A DNA stretch of 64,000 bases from positions 6,317,001 to 6,381,000 of the forward strand of contig NZ_CP029194.1 in the NCBI RefSeq assembly GCF_008642375.1, in the 5' to 3' direction. Below the pieces are notes generated by a model. It was not told where the DNA came from. It saw nothing but the letters and a program-made list of their open reading frames with translations, and did not search any database. Position numbers and translations under genes: made by a program. Positions 8,538 to 16,676 of this stretch are shown piece by piece; positions within the stretch are counted from its first letter, which is position 1; every line of letters begins with the position of its first letter. The stretch comes from Streptomyces venezuelae (GTDB lineage Bacteria > Actinomycetota > Actinomycetes > Streptomycetales > Streptomycetaceae).

Positions 8538-9967
8538 GCGGCTCCCTCTGGCTGAAACCCCCGGCCACCGTCACGCCGCTCCCGGCGATCCCCCGCCCCG
8601 GCGGGGAGAAACGGGCCCAGGACCCCACCGCCGACAGCGGCCTCGCCGTCGACCCCGTCGACGAACTCGCCGCCCGCCTCGACGACTTCGTCGCCCGGGC
8701 CGTGCACCCCGACGAGATCGCCGCGCTCCTCGAGTCCGACGGCATGACCGACGACCACATCCGCCTCACCTACGGCCGCGCCGACTCCTTCGCCCTCGCC
8801 GAGGACCTCTACGCGCGCGTGGAACGGCGCCACCCCGCACCGGAGGCACCGCCCACCGGTCCCTGGCACAGCGAACTCGCGGGCTGCCTCCTGCGCGGGC
8901 TCGTCTTCGCGCTGCCCGGCCTCGCCTACGTCCTGGCCGCGCCGCTCCTCGCCGGGGGCCCCGGCCGGTTCGGGCTCCCCGGCGGAACGATCCCTCTCCT
9001 CGCCGGGGCCGTCACCGGCTGGGTGTGGAACCAGGCCCTTTCCCACCGCGCGTACACCTGGCTCGGCCTCGGCGACCGGCCCGCCGCCGCCCGCGCACTG
9101 CTCACCGGCGCCCCGGCCGGCGCCCTCGCCGGATCGGCCGTCGCCTTCGCGGCCGCCGGGCCCGGCGAGATCCCGGCGGCCCTCTTCGCCGCCGGACAGT
9201 CGCTCTACCTCGCCGCGGCCACCGTCCTGCTGGTCCTCGGCCGCGAACGGGCCCTGCTCTGCGCCCTGCTGCCGCTCGGCGGAGCGCTCCCCGCCTTCCG
9301 CTGGGACCTGCCCGACCTCCTGCGCGGCGGGCTCGTCCTCACCTCGCTCACCGCCGCCGTCGCCCTCGCGGCGCTCGTGCTCCGGCCGGGCGTGCGGCGC
9401 GGGGCGGCGGGCCGGGCCGGGCCCCCGCGCGCGGCCTCCCTCCCGTACGGACTCTTCGGCCTCGGCAGCGGCCTGCTCGTCCTCCACGCGGGCATCGGCG
9501 ACACGCTCGTGAGCGGCGCCGGGGCGGTCGTCGCGCTCACCCTCTCCATGGGCCCGGCGGAATGGCTGCTGCACCGATTCCGGGGCGAGAGCCTGACCCG
9601 GCTGCGGACCCTCGCCACGGCCCGCGAGTTCCGCAGGGCGGTCACCGGCACCCTCGTCCTCTGCCTCGGCGGCTACCTCACCGTCCTCGTCTGCCTCACC
9701 CTCGTCGCGACCCTGGCCTGGCCGGGGGCGCCCTGGCCGACGCTCCCGCGCCTCGTCACGCTGCTCCTCATCGGGACCGTGCTCTGGCTGGGACTGCTGC
9801 TCCAGGCCTTCGGCGCGGTGGCGAGCGCGGCGGCCGTCTGCCTGGTCGCGGCGGCGGCGCAGACCGTGGAGCCGGCGGCGGGCCCGGCGGCGACCGGGGG
9901 AGCGGCGGCGCTGCTCGCCGTCCTCACCTGTGTTCTGCTGGTACGACCGACCGCCCACCGCGCGTAG
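8534..9967 (+). CDS. Polytopic membrane protein of the exopolysaccharide cluster
   Basis: 477 residues; not a family I can name. An N-terminal cytosolic stretch of about 115 residues contains an acidic helical segment (HPDEIAALLESDGMTDDH), followed by roughly ten hydrophobic segments rich in Leu, Ala and Gly. The ATG at 8534 has GGGAGG 9 bases upstream and overlaps the inferred TGA of pelF (ATGA), implying translational coupling. By position it is the obvious candidate for the membrane conduit that would pair with the cytosolic synthase, analogous to PelG/PelE or the transmembrane part of fungal Gtb3. That is inference from context only; I see no sequence motif linking it to PelG. Confidence 0.8.
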   Translation: MSGSLWLKPPATVTPLPAIPRPGGEKRAQDPTADSGLAVDPVDELAARLDDFVARAVHPDEIAALLESDGMTDDHIRLTYGRADSFALAEDLYARVERRHPAPEAPPTGPWHSELAGCLLRGLVFALPGLAYVLAAPLLAGGPGRFGLPGGTIPLLAGAVTGWVWNQALSHRAYTWLGLGDRPAAARALLTGAPAGALAGSAVAFAAAGPGEIPAALFAAGQSLYLAAATVLLVLGRERALLCALLPLGGALPAFRWDLPDLLRGGLVLTSLTAAVALAALVLRPGVRRGAAGRAGPPRAASLPYGLFGLGSGLLVLHAGIGDTLVSGAGAVVALTLSMGPAEWLLHRFRGESLTRLRTLATAREFRRAVTGTLVLCLGGYLTVLVCLTLVATLAWPGAPWPTLPRLVTLLLIGTVLWLGLLLQAFGAVASAAAVCLVAAAAQTVEPAAGPAATGGAAALLAVLTCVLLVRPTAHRA

Positions 9968-9976
9968 GGGATGACC

Positions 9977-10594
9977 GTGACGCCGTCCCTCCTGGTGCCG
10001 TACTACGAGCACCCCGCCGACCGCCCCGAGGCCTGGTCGGCCCTCGTCGCCGCCGCGCCCTCCCTGCACGGCGTCGTCCTCAACCCGGCGAGCGGCGCGG
10101 GCAGGGCGCCCGACCCGGCCTTCGCCGAGGTCTCCGCGCGGCTGCGGGAGTCCGGTGTCCCCGTCCTCGGGTACGTGGACACCGACTACGGCCGCCGCCC
10201 GCACGCCGAGGTCGTCACCGACCTGCTCCGGCACCGCGACTGGTACGGCGCCGACGGGACCTTCCTCGACCAGGTGACGACCGCGCCCGGCGGCCTCGCC
10301 CACTACCGGCGGATCGCGGTCGCGGCCCGGGCCGCCGGGGCCGCGACCCTCGTCCTCAACCACGGCGCCCACCCGGATCCGGGGTACGAGGAGTTCGCCG
10401 ACCTCCTCGTCACCTTCGAGGGCCCCTGGGACACGTACCGGACGCTCGACCTCCCGGTCGCCCCGCACTACTGCCACCTCGTCTACGCGGCCCCGCCCGG
10501 GGTCCGCCCCGCCACCCCGGTGCACTGCGCCGTCCCCGGCACGGGCGCCCACCCCTGGGGCACACTGCCGCATCTCCTGGAGCCCGCCCGATGA
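9977..10594 (+). CDS. Spherulin-4 / GH135-like protein
   Basis: About 205 residues forming the whole of a spherulation-specific family 4 TIM-barrel-like domain: SLLVPYYEHP at the N-terminus, VVLNPASGAG, GYVDTDYG, and an active-site strand reading GTFLDQV. In Sph3-type alpha-1,4-N-acetylgalactosaminidases this strand normally ends Asp-Glu; here the second acid is Gln. There is no signal peptide, which is odd for an exopolysaccharide hydrolase. I prefer the GTG at 9977, which has AGGGG 7-11 bases upstream; the ATG at 9971 abuts that ribosome binding site. It lies just after the membrane protein stop (9965-9967) and its own stop overlaps the next start, so the genes are one operon. Confidence 0.75.
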   Translation: MTPSLLVPYYEHPADRPEAWSALVAAAPSLHGVVLNPASGAGRAPDPAFAEVSARLRESGVPVLGYVDTDYGRRPHAEVVTDLLRHRDWYGADGTFLDQVTTAPGGLAHYRRIAVAARAAGAATLVLNHGAHPDPGYEEFADLLVTFEGPWDTYRTLDLPVAPHYCHLVYAAPPGVRPATPVHCAVPGTGAHPWGTLPHLLEPAR

Positions 10595-11382
10595 GACGTC
10601 TGCTGCCCCTGCTCGCGGGCCTGTTGCTCCTGGTCACGGCCTGTACGACGGCCCCCGGCCCCGACCCGAAACCCTCGCCGGACGAGCGCTGGCGGCCGAA
10701 GCCCGGCCTGGCCTGGCAGTGGCAGCTCAGCGGCCGGCTCGACCCGACGGTCGACGTCCCGGTGTACGACATCGACGGCTTCGACCACCCGGCGTCCACG
10801 GTGAAGGACCTGCACGCCCGCGGCCGCAAGGTCATCTGCTACCTCTCCACCGGAGCCTGGGAGGACTTCCGCCCGGACGCCGCCCGCTTCCCGAAGTCCG
10901 TCCTCGGTGCGGGCAACGGCTGGGACGGCGAGCGCTGGCTCGACATCCGCCGCACCGACGTCCTCGAACCGCTCATGGCGAAGCGGCTCGACATGTGCCG
11001 TGACAAGGGCTTCGACGCCGTCGAACCCGACAACATGGACGGCTACCGCAACCGCACCGGCTTCCCGCTCACCGCCGCCGACCAGCTCCGCTACAACCGC
11101 CTCATCGCCCGCCTGGCCCACGACCGGGGCCTCGCGGTGGGCCTCAAGAACGACCTGGACCAGATCCCCCGGCTGCTCCCGGACTTCGACTTCGCGGTCA
11201 ACGAACAGTGCGCCGAGTACGACGAGTGCGGCCGCCTGGCGCCGTTCGTGGCGGCCGGCAAGGCGGTCTTCCACGTCGAGTACGAGCTGGACACGGGCGA
11301 GTTCTGCCCGCAGGCGCGGAAGCTGGGCCTCAGCTCGATGCTGAAGAAGTACGAGCTCGGGGTCTGGCGCAAGCCCTGCTGA
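10591..11382 (+). CDS. GH114 endo-alpha-1,4-polygalactosaminidase-like lipoprotein
   Basis: 263 residues. Lipoprotein signal with lipobox VTAC at about residues 16-19, then a Pro-rich spacer and a single GH114 domain (WQWQLSG, VPVYDIDGFD, GRKVICYLSTGAWE, FDAVEPDNMDGY, AVNEQCAEYDEC). The EPDNMDGY and NEQCAEY motifs hold the acidic residues expected of Ega3/PelA-type hydrolases that cleave de-N-acetylated alpha-1,4-galactosamine polymers. It would sit outside the membrane and trim or release the cluster's product. The ATG at 10591 overlaps the upstream TGA (ATGA) with GGAG upstream. It is the last gene of the cluster; cobS converges from the other side after 12 bases. Confidence 0.85.
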   Translation: MRRLLPLLAGLLLLVTACTTAPGPDPKPSPDERWRPKPGLAWQWQLSGRLDPTVDVPVYDIDGFDHPASTVKDLHARGRKVICYLSTGAWEDFRPDAARFPKSVLGAGNGWDGERWLDIRRTDVLEPLMAKRLDMCRDKGFDAVEPDNMDGYRNRTGFPLTAADQLRYNRLIARLAHDRGLAVGLKNDLDQIPRLLPDFDFAVNEQCAEYDECGRLAPFVAAGKAVFHVEYELDTGEFCPQARKLGLSSMLKKYELGVWRKPC

Positions 11383-11394
11383 CGGCCGCTCGGG

Positions 11395-12159
11395 TCACCC
11401 CAGGGTCAGCGCGATGAGCGCCACCGTCGCCGCCGCCTCCTCCAGCGCGCCGAACACGTCGCCCGTCACCCCGCCGAAACGCCGGACGCACCGGCGGAGC
11501 AGCAGCGCCGCCGCGCACAGGGCGGCGCCGGCCGCCAGGACGTTCCGTACCGCGTCGTACGGAGAGAAGAGGAGGCCCGCGGCCGCGCACGCCACCAGGA
11601 CGAGGGCGGTCGAGAGGGTCGCGGAGCGGACCGGGACCGTCTCCGCGACGATCGCGCCGAGGCCCTCGGGGCGGGCCGCGGGGACGCCGTGGCGGGAGGC
11701 GTGGGTGAGGGCGAGGCGGGCGACGGTCGCGGCGAGGGCGGCGGCGACCGTGCCGTGCGCCCAGCCCTCCTCGTACAGCCGGGTGAGGGCGGCGACCTGG
11801 GCGAGCAGGACGAGGACGATCGTGATGACGCCGAACGGCCCGATGTCCGACTGCTTCATGATGCGCAGCGCGTCCTCGGCGGGCTTGGCGCTGCCGAGGC
11901 CGTCGGCCGTGTCGGCGAGGCCGTCGAGGTGGAGGCCGCGGGTCAGCACGGCGGGGACGGCGGTGGCGGCCACCGCCGCGAGCAGCGGGCCCGACCCGAG
12001 CAGCAGGATGGTCCCGCCGAGCGCGGCGGCCGAGACTCCGACGACCAGTCCGGCCACGGGGGCGCAGAGCATGCCGGCGCGCGCCGCGTCCCGGTCCCAG
12101 CGGGTGATGCGGGCGGGGAACACCGTGAGGGTGCCGAAGGCGAAACGCAGGCCGTCCAT
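11395..12159 (-). CDS. cobS: Adenosylcobinamide-GDP ribazoletransferase
   Basis: Membrane enzyme that joins alpha-ribazole to adenosylcobinamide-GDP in the last steps of cobalamin assembly; 254 residues, usual length. The conserved HLDGLADTADGL metal-binding motif lies near residue 75-86, with SDIGPFGV and LTHASRHG further on and five to six hydrophobic helices. The start is ATG at 12159 (MDGLRFAFGTLT matches family N-termini); the ribosome binding site is weak. Works with cobT and cobU found 3.4 kb and 4.5 kb away on the same strand. The intervening genes are unrelated, so the cobalamin genes are not a single tight operon here. Confidence 0.95.
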   Translation of the reverse strand: MDGLRFAFGTLTVFPARITRWDRDAARAGMLCAPVAGLVVGVSAAALGGTILLLGSGPLLAAVAATAVPAVLTRGLHLDGLADTADGLGSAKPAEDALRIMKQSDIGPFGVITIVLVLLAQVAALTRLYEEGWAHGTVAAALAATVARLALTHASRHGVPAARPEGLGAIVAETVPVRSATLSTALVLVACAAAGLLFSPYDAVRNVLAAGAALCAAALLLRRCVRRFGGVTGDVFGALEEAAATVALIALTLG

Positions 12160-12226
12160 CCGGGCAGGGTAATCGCCGCCTCCGAACGGTAGATTGCGCA
12201 TACCGCGCAAATCGGAACGGGGTGGC

Positions 12227-12991
12227 ATGGGTCACTGGTTCTCCCGCAACATCGTCGAGCCGGGCAAGCTCCCGATGCTGCTCGCTCTGACCTCCTTCGT
12301 CCTGACATTCCTGGTCACCCGTACCGTGACCCGGCTCATCCGGGCGGGGAAGGGGCCCTTCCGGAACGTCTCCTCCGGGGGCCTCCACATCCATCACGTC
12401 GTGCCCGGTGTCGTCCTCACCGTCCTCGGCGGGTTCGGCGCGGTGGCCAGCGACCGGCACGGCGTGGGCGCGTGCGTCTTCGCCGTCGTCTTCGGGGTCG
12501 GCGCGGGGCTGGTGCTCGACGAGTTCGCGCTGATCCTCCACCTCGACGACGTGTACTGGACGGACCAGGGCCGCAAGAGCGTCGAGGTGGTCGTCCTCAC
12601 CGCGGCGCTGATGGGGCTCACGCTCAGCGGCTTCTCGCCGCTCGGCGTCGACGACATGACGGCGGACGAGCGCCAGGACCGGGGCACGTTCATCCTCACC
12701 CTGGTGGTGAACTTCCTCTTCGTCCTCGTCGCGCTGGTGAAGGGGAAGTTCCGGATGGCCGTGCTCGGGACCCTGATCCCGTTCGTGGCGATCGTCGGCG
12801 CCGTCCGGCTGGCCCGCCCCGGCTCCTGGTGGTCCCGGCGGTTCTACGGGCGCCGGCACAAGGCCCGCGCCCGCTCCCGCATCCGCACGTACCGCCACGA
12901 CAAGCGCTGGACCAAGGTGCGGCGCCGCCTTCAGGACCTGATCGGCGGCTTCCAGGAGCGGGTCCCGGGCCGGGGCTCCACGCCGTCCTGA
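12227..12991 (+). CDS. Conserved integral membrane protein, HIHH motif
   Basis: 254 residues with about five or six transmembrane segments and a basic, Arg/Lys-rich C-terminal tail of about 60 residues (YGRRHKARARSR). A conserved-looking SGGLHIHHVVPG motif at about residues 50-61 and HLDDVYW near 107 suggest a metal or catalytic site within the membrane, but I cannot assign a function. The ATG at 12227 follows GGAACGGGG. Divergent from cobS with only 67 bases between starts. The 3' end overlaps the convergent rhomboid-like gene by 61 bases. Confidence 0.85.
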   Translation: MGHWFSRNIVEPGKLPMLLALTSFVLTFLVTRTVTRLIRAGKGPFRNVSSGGLHIHHVVPGVVLTVLGGFGAVASDRHGVGACVFAVVFGVGAGLVLDEFALILHLDDVYWTDQGRKSVEVVVLTAALMGLTLSGFSPLGVDDMTADERQDRGTFILTLVVNFLFVLVALVKGKFRMAVLGTLIPFVAIVGAVRLARPGSWWSRRFYGRRHKARARSRIRTYRHDKRWTKVRRRLQDLIGGFQERVPGRGSTPS

Positions 12992-13668
12992 GTGCGTTCG
13001 CGCCAGGCCTGGACGGCGATGAGGACGAGCACGCCCGCGATGGCCGCGAGGTGCTCCTTGCCCGCCAGGTTCGGTTTGACGATCACCTCGATGACCATGG
13101 CCAGGACCACCGCGCCGCCCGTCCACCAGGCCCGGTAGCGCCAGCAGACGTAGACGGCGAGGCCCACCACCGCCGCCGACGGGCCGGTGTCGACCACCTG
13201 CGCGTCGGAGGCCGGCAGGCCGAAGGGGGTCCCCGGCCCGAGGGCGATGCCCGCGCGCGCGTACAGCGTGCCGCAGAGCGTGGCCAGATAGGCCACGCCG
13301 AGCGTCCGCCACCGCCCGAGACAGATCTCGGCGATCCCGAACACCAGCAGCACCTGGGCCAGCGCGCCCCACACGGGCAGGTCGAGCGCCGGGACGAAGA
13401 GCGAGAGCGGGGTCCGCAGCAGGGCCAGCCACAGCGGGTCCTCGGCCCGTACGGAACCGATGTCCTGGACGGGCTGATACCCCCAGTCCTGGTTCTGTAC
13501 GAGCTGGAACAGGGCCGTCAGGCAGACGGCGGCCAGCGTCATCGGGACCGCGCTCACCCAAGCTCTCGACTTCGCTCGAGCAGGGAGGTGCCCCCACCGC
13601 CGGGCCACGAGCCCCGCCCGTACCGTGCCGAACAGCGGCCCCCACTCGCGGTGCGCGAAACGCGTCAC
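12931..13668 (-). CDS. Rhomboid-like membrane protein next to the lysyltransferase
   Basis: 245 residues, about six hydrophobic segments. TGPSAAVVGLAVY and GKEHLAAIAG resemble the Ser and His helices of rhomboid-fold proteins, though the usual GxSG serine motif is not exact, so protease activity is uncertain. The start GTG at 13668 lies 8 bases past the stop of the MprF-like gene, suggesting they are coupled and act together at the envelope. Residues 25-37 are encoded by a copy of a Streptomyces-wide palindromic repeat (13557-13596). The C-terminus overlaps the convergent upstream gene by 61 bases. An older reading frame extends further 5' into the lysyltransferase but is Arg/Pro-rich and not credible. 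Confidence 0.7.
   Translation of the reverse strand: MTRFAHREWGPLFGTVRAGLVARRWGHLPARAKSRAWVSAVPMTLAAVCLTALFQLVQNQDWGYQPVQDIGSVRAEDPLWLALLRTPLSLFVPALDLPVWGALAQVLLVFGIAEICLGRWRTLGVAYLATLCGTLYARAGIALGPGTPFGLPASDAQVVDTGPSAAVVGLAVYVCWRYRAWWTGGAVVLAMVIEVIVKPNLAGKEHLAAIAGVLVLIAVQAWRERTQDGVEPRPGTRSWKPPIRS
13557..13596. repeat. Streptomyces palindromic repeat inside a coding region
   Basis: Forty bases matching a short interspersed repeat I remember as common between Streptomyces genes: it begins CCCAAGCTCTCGACTTCGCT and ends GAGGTGCCCCCA. CTCGA and TCGAG arms form a small hairpin. Here it lies within an open reading frame and is translated. Confidence 0.65.
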
Positions 13669-13676
13669 GGACCCGC

Positions 13677-15425
13677 TCAACGCCCGCTCTCCAGGTGCTT
13701 GCGGTGCAGCCACTTCGGCAGGCCGGGGGCTTCGAGGAAGCCCTCGGCCCGGCCGGCGGCGAGGCCGATGCGCAGCAGGTCGGCGCTCTTCTCGAAGAGC
13801 ATGAATCGGGGCTCCCAGATCGGTCGGTACTTGGCGTTGGCGCGGTACAGCGACTCGATCTGCCACCAGCGGGAGAAGAAGCTGAGCAGTGAACGCCACA
13901 TGCGCAGCACGGGTCCCGCCCCGAGCTTCGAGCCACGTTCGAAGACGGAGCGGAACATCGCGAAGTTCAGCGAGACCTGGGTGATCCCGATCTCCTTCGC
14001 GCGCTGGAGCAGCTCGATCACCATGAACTCCATCAGACCGTTCTCGGAGTCCCGGTCACGGCGCATCAGGTCGAGCGAGAGGCCCTTCGGCCCCCAGGGC
14101 ACGAAGGAGAGCACCGCCCGCAGCTCACCCTCGCCGTCGGTGCACTCCAGCATCACGCAGCGCCCGTCGTGCGGGTCCCCGAGCCGCCCCAGCGCCATCG
14201 AGAAGCCGCGCTCGGTCGCCCCGTCCCGCCAGTCGTCGGCCTTGCGGAGCAGCTCGTCCATCTCCGCGGCCGGGATGTCCTCGTGGCGCCGGATGCGGAC
14301 CTCGTAACCGGCCCGCTTCACGCGGTTGAAGGCCTGCCGGACCGTCCGCATGGCCCGGCCGTCCAGGGTGAACTCGTCGGTCTCGACGATAGCTTCGTCG
14401 CCCAGCTCCAGGGCGTCGAGACCGTGCCGGGCGTAGATGACCCCGGCCTCCTCGCTCGCGCCCATCACGGCCGGGATCCAGCCGTGTTCGCGCGCCTCCG
14501 CCAGCCAGGGCTCGATCGCGCCGGGCCAGGCCTCGGGGTCGCCGATCGGGTCGCCGGACGCGAGCGAGACCCCGCCGACCACCCGGTAGGTGACGGCGGC
14601 CTTCTCGCTCGGCGACCACACGACGCTCTTCTCGCGGCGCAGTGCGAAGTAGCCGAGCGAGTCGCGTTCTCCCTGCTTGTCGAGCAGGGCCCGCAGCCGC
14701 TCCTCGTCCTCCTCGGTCAGCGGGTCGGTGGCCCGGCGGGAGCGGAAGGCGGCGAAGAGCACCGCGAAGAGCAGCAGCGTGGAGAGGACGTTGATGGTGA
14801 CGTCGACCCAGCCGGGGGTGGTGATCCCGGTGAAGCGCGAGTCGTCGGTGGCCAGGGTCACCAGCCGCATCACGCCGTACCGCCAGCGCTCCAGGAAGGT
14901 GGAGTGCTCGGCCGAGGTGTTGGTGACGGTGACCAGGAACGCGGCGAACAGCGAGGTGACGAGCAGTCCGCCGACCGCGACGACCGCGGCGAGCCACGGG
15001 TTGGAGCGGTCGCCCTTCGCGTAGAACTCCTTGCGGCCGAGCAGCAGCGCCAGGACGAAGGAGGCGGTCAGTGCGAGCGAGATCCAGTTCTGGGCGTGCT
15101 GCCGGATCTCCGGGAAGACCATCACGAGGGCGAAGAGCAGCAGGAAGAGCCCGGCGAGAACCATGTTGAGGATCCACGCTGCCCGCTTGCGGCGGCGCAT
15201 GGTGATCGCCAGGAACAGCGTGAAGACGCCCGAGGCGAAGCCCGCGGTGAGCATGTACGGGGTGAAGTAGTCGTCCTCGTTGTGGCGGCGCAGGTCCTGT
15301 CCGAAGGAGACCCAGACGGCGCTCAGGAAGTTGATGAACGTGACGACGCGCAGGTACCAGACGGCGTACGCGGCACTGCGTCGCGAACGGACGGTGGAGC
15401 CTCGGGGTGTTGCTTCGGCAGACAA
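13677..15425 (-). CDS. MprF-like phosphatidylglycerol lysyltransferase (DUF2156)
   Basis: About 582 residues. Six or so N-terminal transmembrane helices (about residues 20-215) are followed by a cytosolic DUF2156 acyltransferase-fold domain (SLGYFALRREKSVVWS, GVSLASGDPIGDP, SLNFAMFRSVFERG, WEPRFMLF), the layout of enzymes that transfer lysine from Lys-tRNA to phosphatidylglycerol and lower the cell-surface negative charge. It lacks a lysyl-tRNA synthetase fusion. An ATG at 15438-15440 has no ribosome binding site; TTG at 15425 has GGGAG 9-13 bases upstream and is the better start, although the difference is only five codons. Followed at 8 bases by the rhomboid-like gene. Confidence 0.85.
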   Translation of the reverse strand: MSAEATPRGSTVRSRRSAAYAVWYLRVVTFINFLSAVWVSFGQDLRRHNEDDYFTPYMLTAGFASGVFTLFLAITMRRRKRAAWILNMVLAGLFLLLFALVMVFPEIRQHAQNWISLALTASFVLALLLGRKEFYAKGDRSNPWLAAVVAVGGLLVTSLFAAFLVTVTNTSAEHSTFLERWRYGVMRLVTLATDDSRFTGITTPGWVDVTINVLSTLLLFAVLFAAFRSRRATDPLTEEDEERLRALLDKQGERDSLGYFALRREKSVVWSPSEKAAVTYRVVGGVSLASGDPIGDPEAWPGAIEPWLAEAREHGWIPAVMGASEEAGVIYARHGLDALELGDEAIVETDEFTLDGRAMRTVRQAFNRVKRAGYEVRIRRHEDIPAAEMDELLRKADDWRDGATERGFSMALGRLGDPHDGRCVMLECTDGEGELRAVLSFVPWGPKGLSLDLMRRDRDSENGLMEFMVIELLQRAKEIGITQVSLNFAMFRSVFERGSKLGAGPVLRMWRSLLSFFSRWWQIESLYRANAKYRPIWEPRFMLFEKSADLLRIGLAAGRAEGFLEAPGLPKWLHRKHLESGR

Positions 15426-15486
15426 GCGGACTTCTCCCATGAAAAGCGATCATATGGGGCATCACTTGTCGTGCGGAGACGCCGGA

Positions 15487-15517
15487 GGCGGCCACGCGCG
15501 CGTCGCGCGTGACCGCC
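15487..15517 (-). terminator. Terminator hairpin after cobT
   Basis: Arms 15487-15500 and 15504-15517 pair (one C/A mismatch) around a 3-base loop, lying between the cobT stop and the lysyltransferase start. Suggests cobT and the downstream membrane genes are separate transcription units. Confidence 0.6.
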
Positions 15518-15553
15518 CCGGAGTCGACGATCCGTCTTTCCCGCTTCTCCCCG

Positions 15554-16630
15554 TCAGGCCTCGGAAGCGCCCTCGGCGTCCGGAGTGGTCGGATCCGGTC
15601 GCTCGGGCAGCTCCGCGGCGAAGGCCGCCGCGGCCTGGACGAGGGGAAGCGCGAGCAATGCCCCGGTTCCCTCACCCACATGGACGCCGTGATCGAGCAG
15701 AGGGTTGAGCGCCATCCGGTCCAGTGCCTTCGCCTGCGCCGGCTCCCCGCTCACCTGCCCCGCCAGCCACCAGTCCGGCGCGCGGAACGCCGCCCGCTGC
15801 GCCACCAGCGCGCAGGCCGCCCCCACCACACCGTCCAGGATCACCGGCATCCGCCGCACCGAGGCCTGCAGCAGGAAGCCCGTCATCGCCGCCAGGTCCG
15901 CGCCGCCGACCGCCGCGAGCAGCTCCAGCTGGTCGCCGAGGACCGGCCGGGCCCGCCGCAGCGCGTCCCGGACCGCCGCGCACTTGCGCATCCACGCGAG
16001 GTCGTCGATCCCGGCGCCGCCCCGGCCCGTCACCACGGAGGCGTCCGTCCCGCACAGCGCCGCGATCAGCGTCGACGCCGGGGTCGTACCGCCCACGCTC
16101 AGGTCCCCGAGCACCACCAGATCGGTGCCCGAGTCCGCCTCCTCGTCGGCGATCGCGATGCCCAGCCGCACCGCAGCCTCGGTCTCCTCGGCCGTCAGCG
16201 CGTTCTCCACGTCGATCCGGCCGCTGCCCCGCCGCACCCGGTGGCGCACCACCTCGGCGGGCAGCAGCTCCGGCTCGCAGTCCAGACCCGCGTCCACGAC
16301 CCGTACGGGAACGCTCATCGAGCGGGCCAGGACGGCGACCGGGCTCGCCCCGTCCAGGACCGCGCGCACCAGCTCGTGCGCGGAGCCGGGCGCGCGGCCC
16401 GACACGTCCAGCGAGGCCACCCCGTGGTCGCCGGCGAAGAGCAGCACCTTCGGCTGCTCGATCGCCCGCACCTTGACCGAGGCCTGCGCGGCCGAGAGCC
16501 ACTCACCGAGCTCGTCGAGCCGGCCGAGCGCGCCGGGCGGCACGGTCAGCCGCTCGCGGCGCTCTTCGGCGTCCCGCCGGATCCCCCCGTCGGGGCGCTC
16601 GATCAGATCGGAGAAGTCGTCCAGGTTCAC
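15554..16630 (-). CDS. cobT: Nicotinate-nucleotide-dimethylbenzimidazole phosphoribosyltransferase
   Basis: Makes alpha-ribazole phosphate, the lower-ligand nucleotide of cobalamin. About 358 residues. Conserved family segments: PPGALGRLDELGEWL, FAGDHGVAS, GDLSVGGTTPAS, TGRGGAGIDD, LDGVVGAACALVA and the catalytic Glu region near the C-terminus (GEGTGALLALPLV). Two starts compete: ATG at 16663 and GTG at 16630. I favour GTG because AAGGCGG lies just upstream and family members begin close to NLDDF. It follows the cobU fusion stop (16677-16679) closely, so the two are co-transcribed and supply both halves of the nucleotide loop. Confidence 0.95.
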   Translation of the reverse strand: MNLDDFSDLIERPDGGIRRDAEERRERLTVPPGALGRLDELGEWLSAAQASVKVRAIEQPKVLLFAGDHGVASLDVSGRAPGSAHELVRAVLDGASPVAVLARSMSVPVRVVDAGLDCEPELLPAEVVRHRVRRGSGRIDVENALTAEETEAAVRLGIAIADEEADSGTDLVVLGDLSVGGTTPASTLIAALCGTDASVVTGRGGAGIDDLAWMRKCAAVRDALRRARPVLGDQLELLAAVGGADLAAMTGFLLQASVRRMPVILDGVVGAACALVAQRAAFRAPDWWLAGQVSGEPAQAKALDRMALNPLLDHGVHVGEGTGALLALPLVQAAAAFAAELPERPDPTTPDAEGASEA

Positions 16631-16676
16631 GGGTTCCGCCTTGTGACAATCAGCGAGGGCCATCGGTGTGGGAACC

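Noticed and set aside
6982..11382. A single 1466-residue fusion protein of GT4 synthase and GH114
   Set aside because: The 700 residues between the two domains are Arg/Pro-rich wrong-frame readings of two well-formed genes with their own starts and ribosome binding sites; GH114 also has its own lipoprotein signal.
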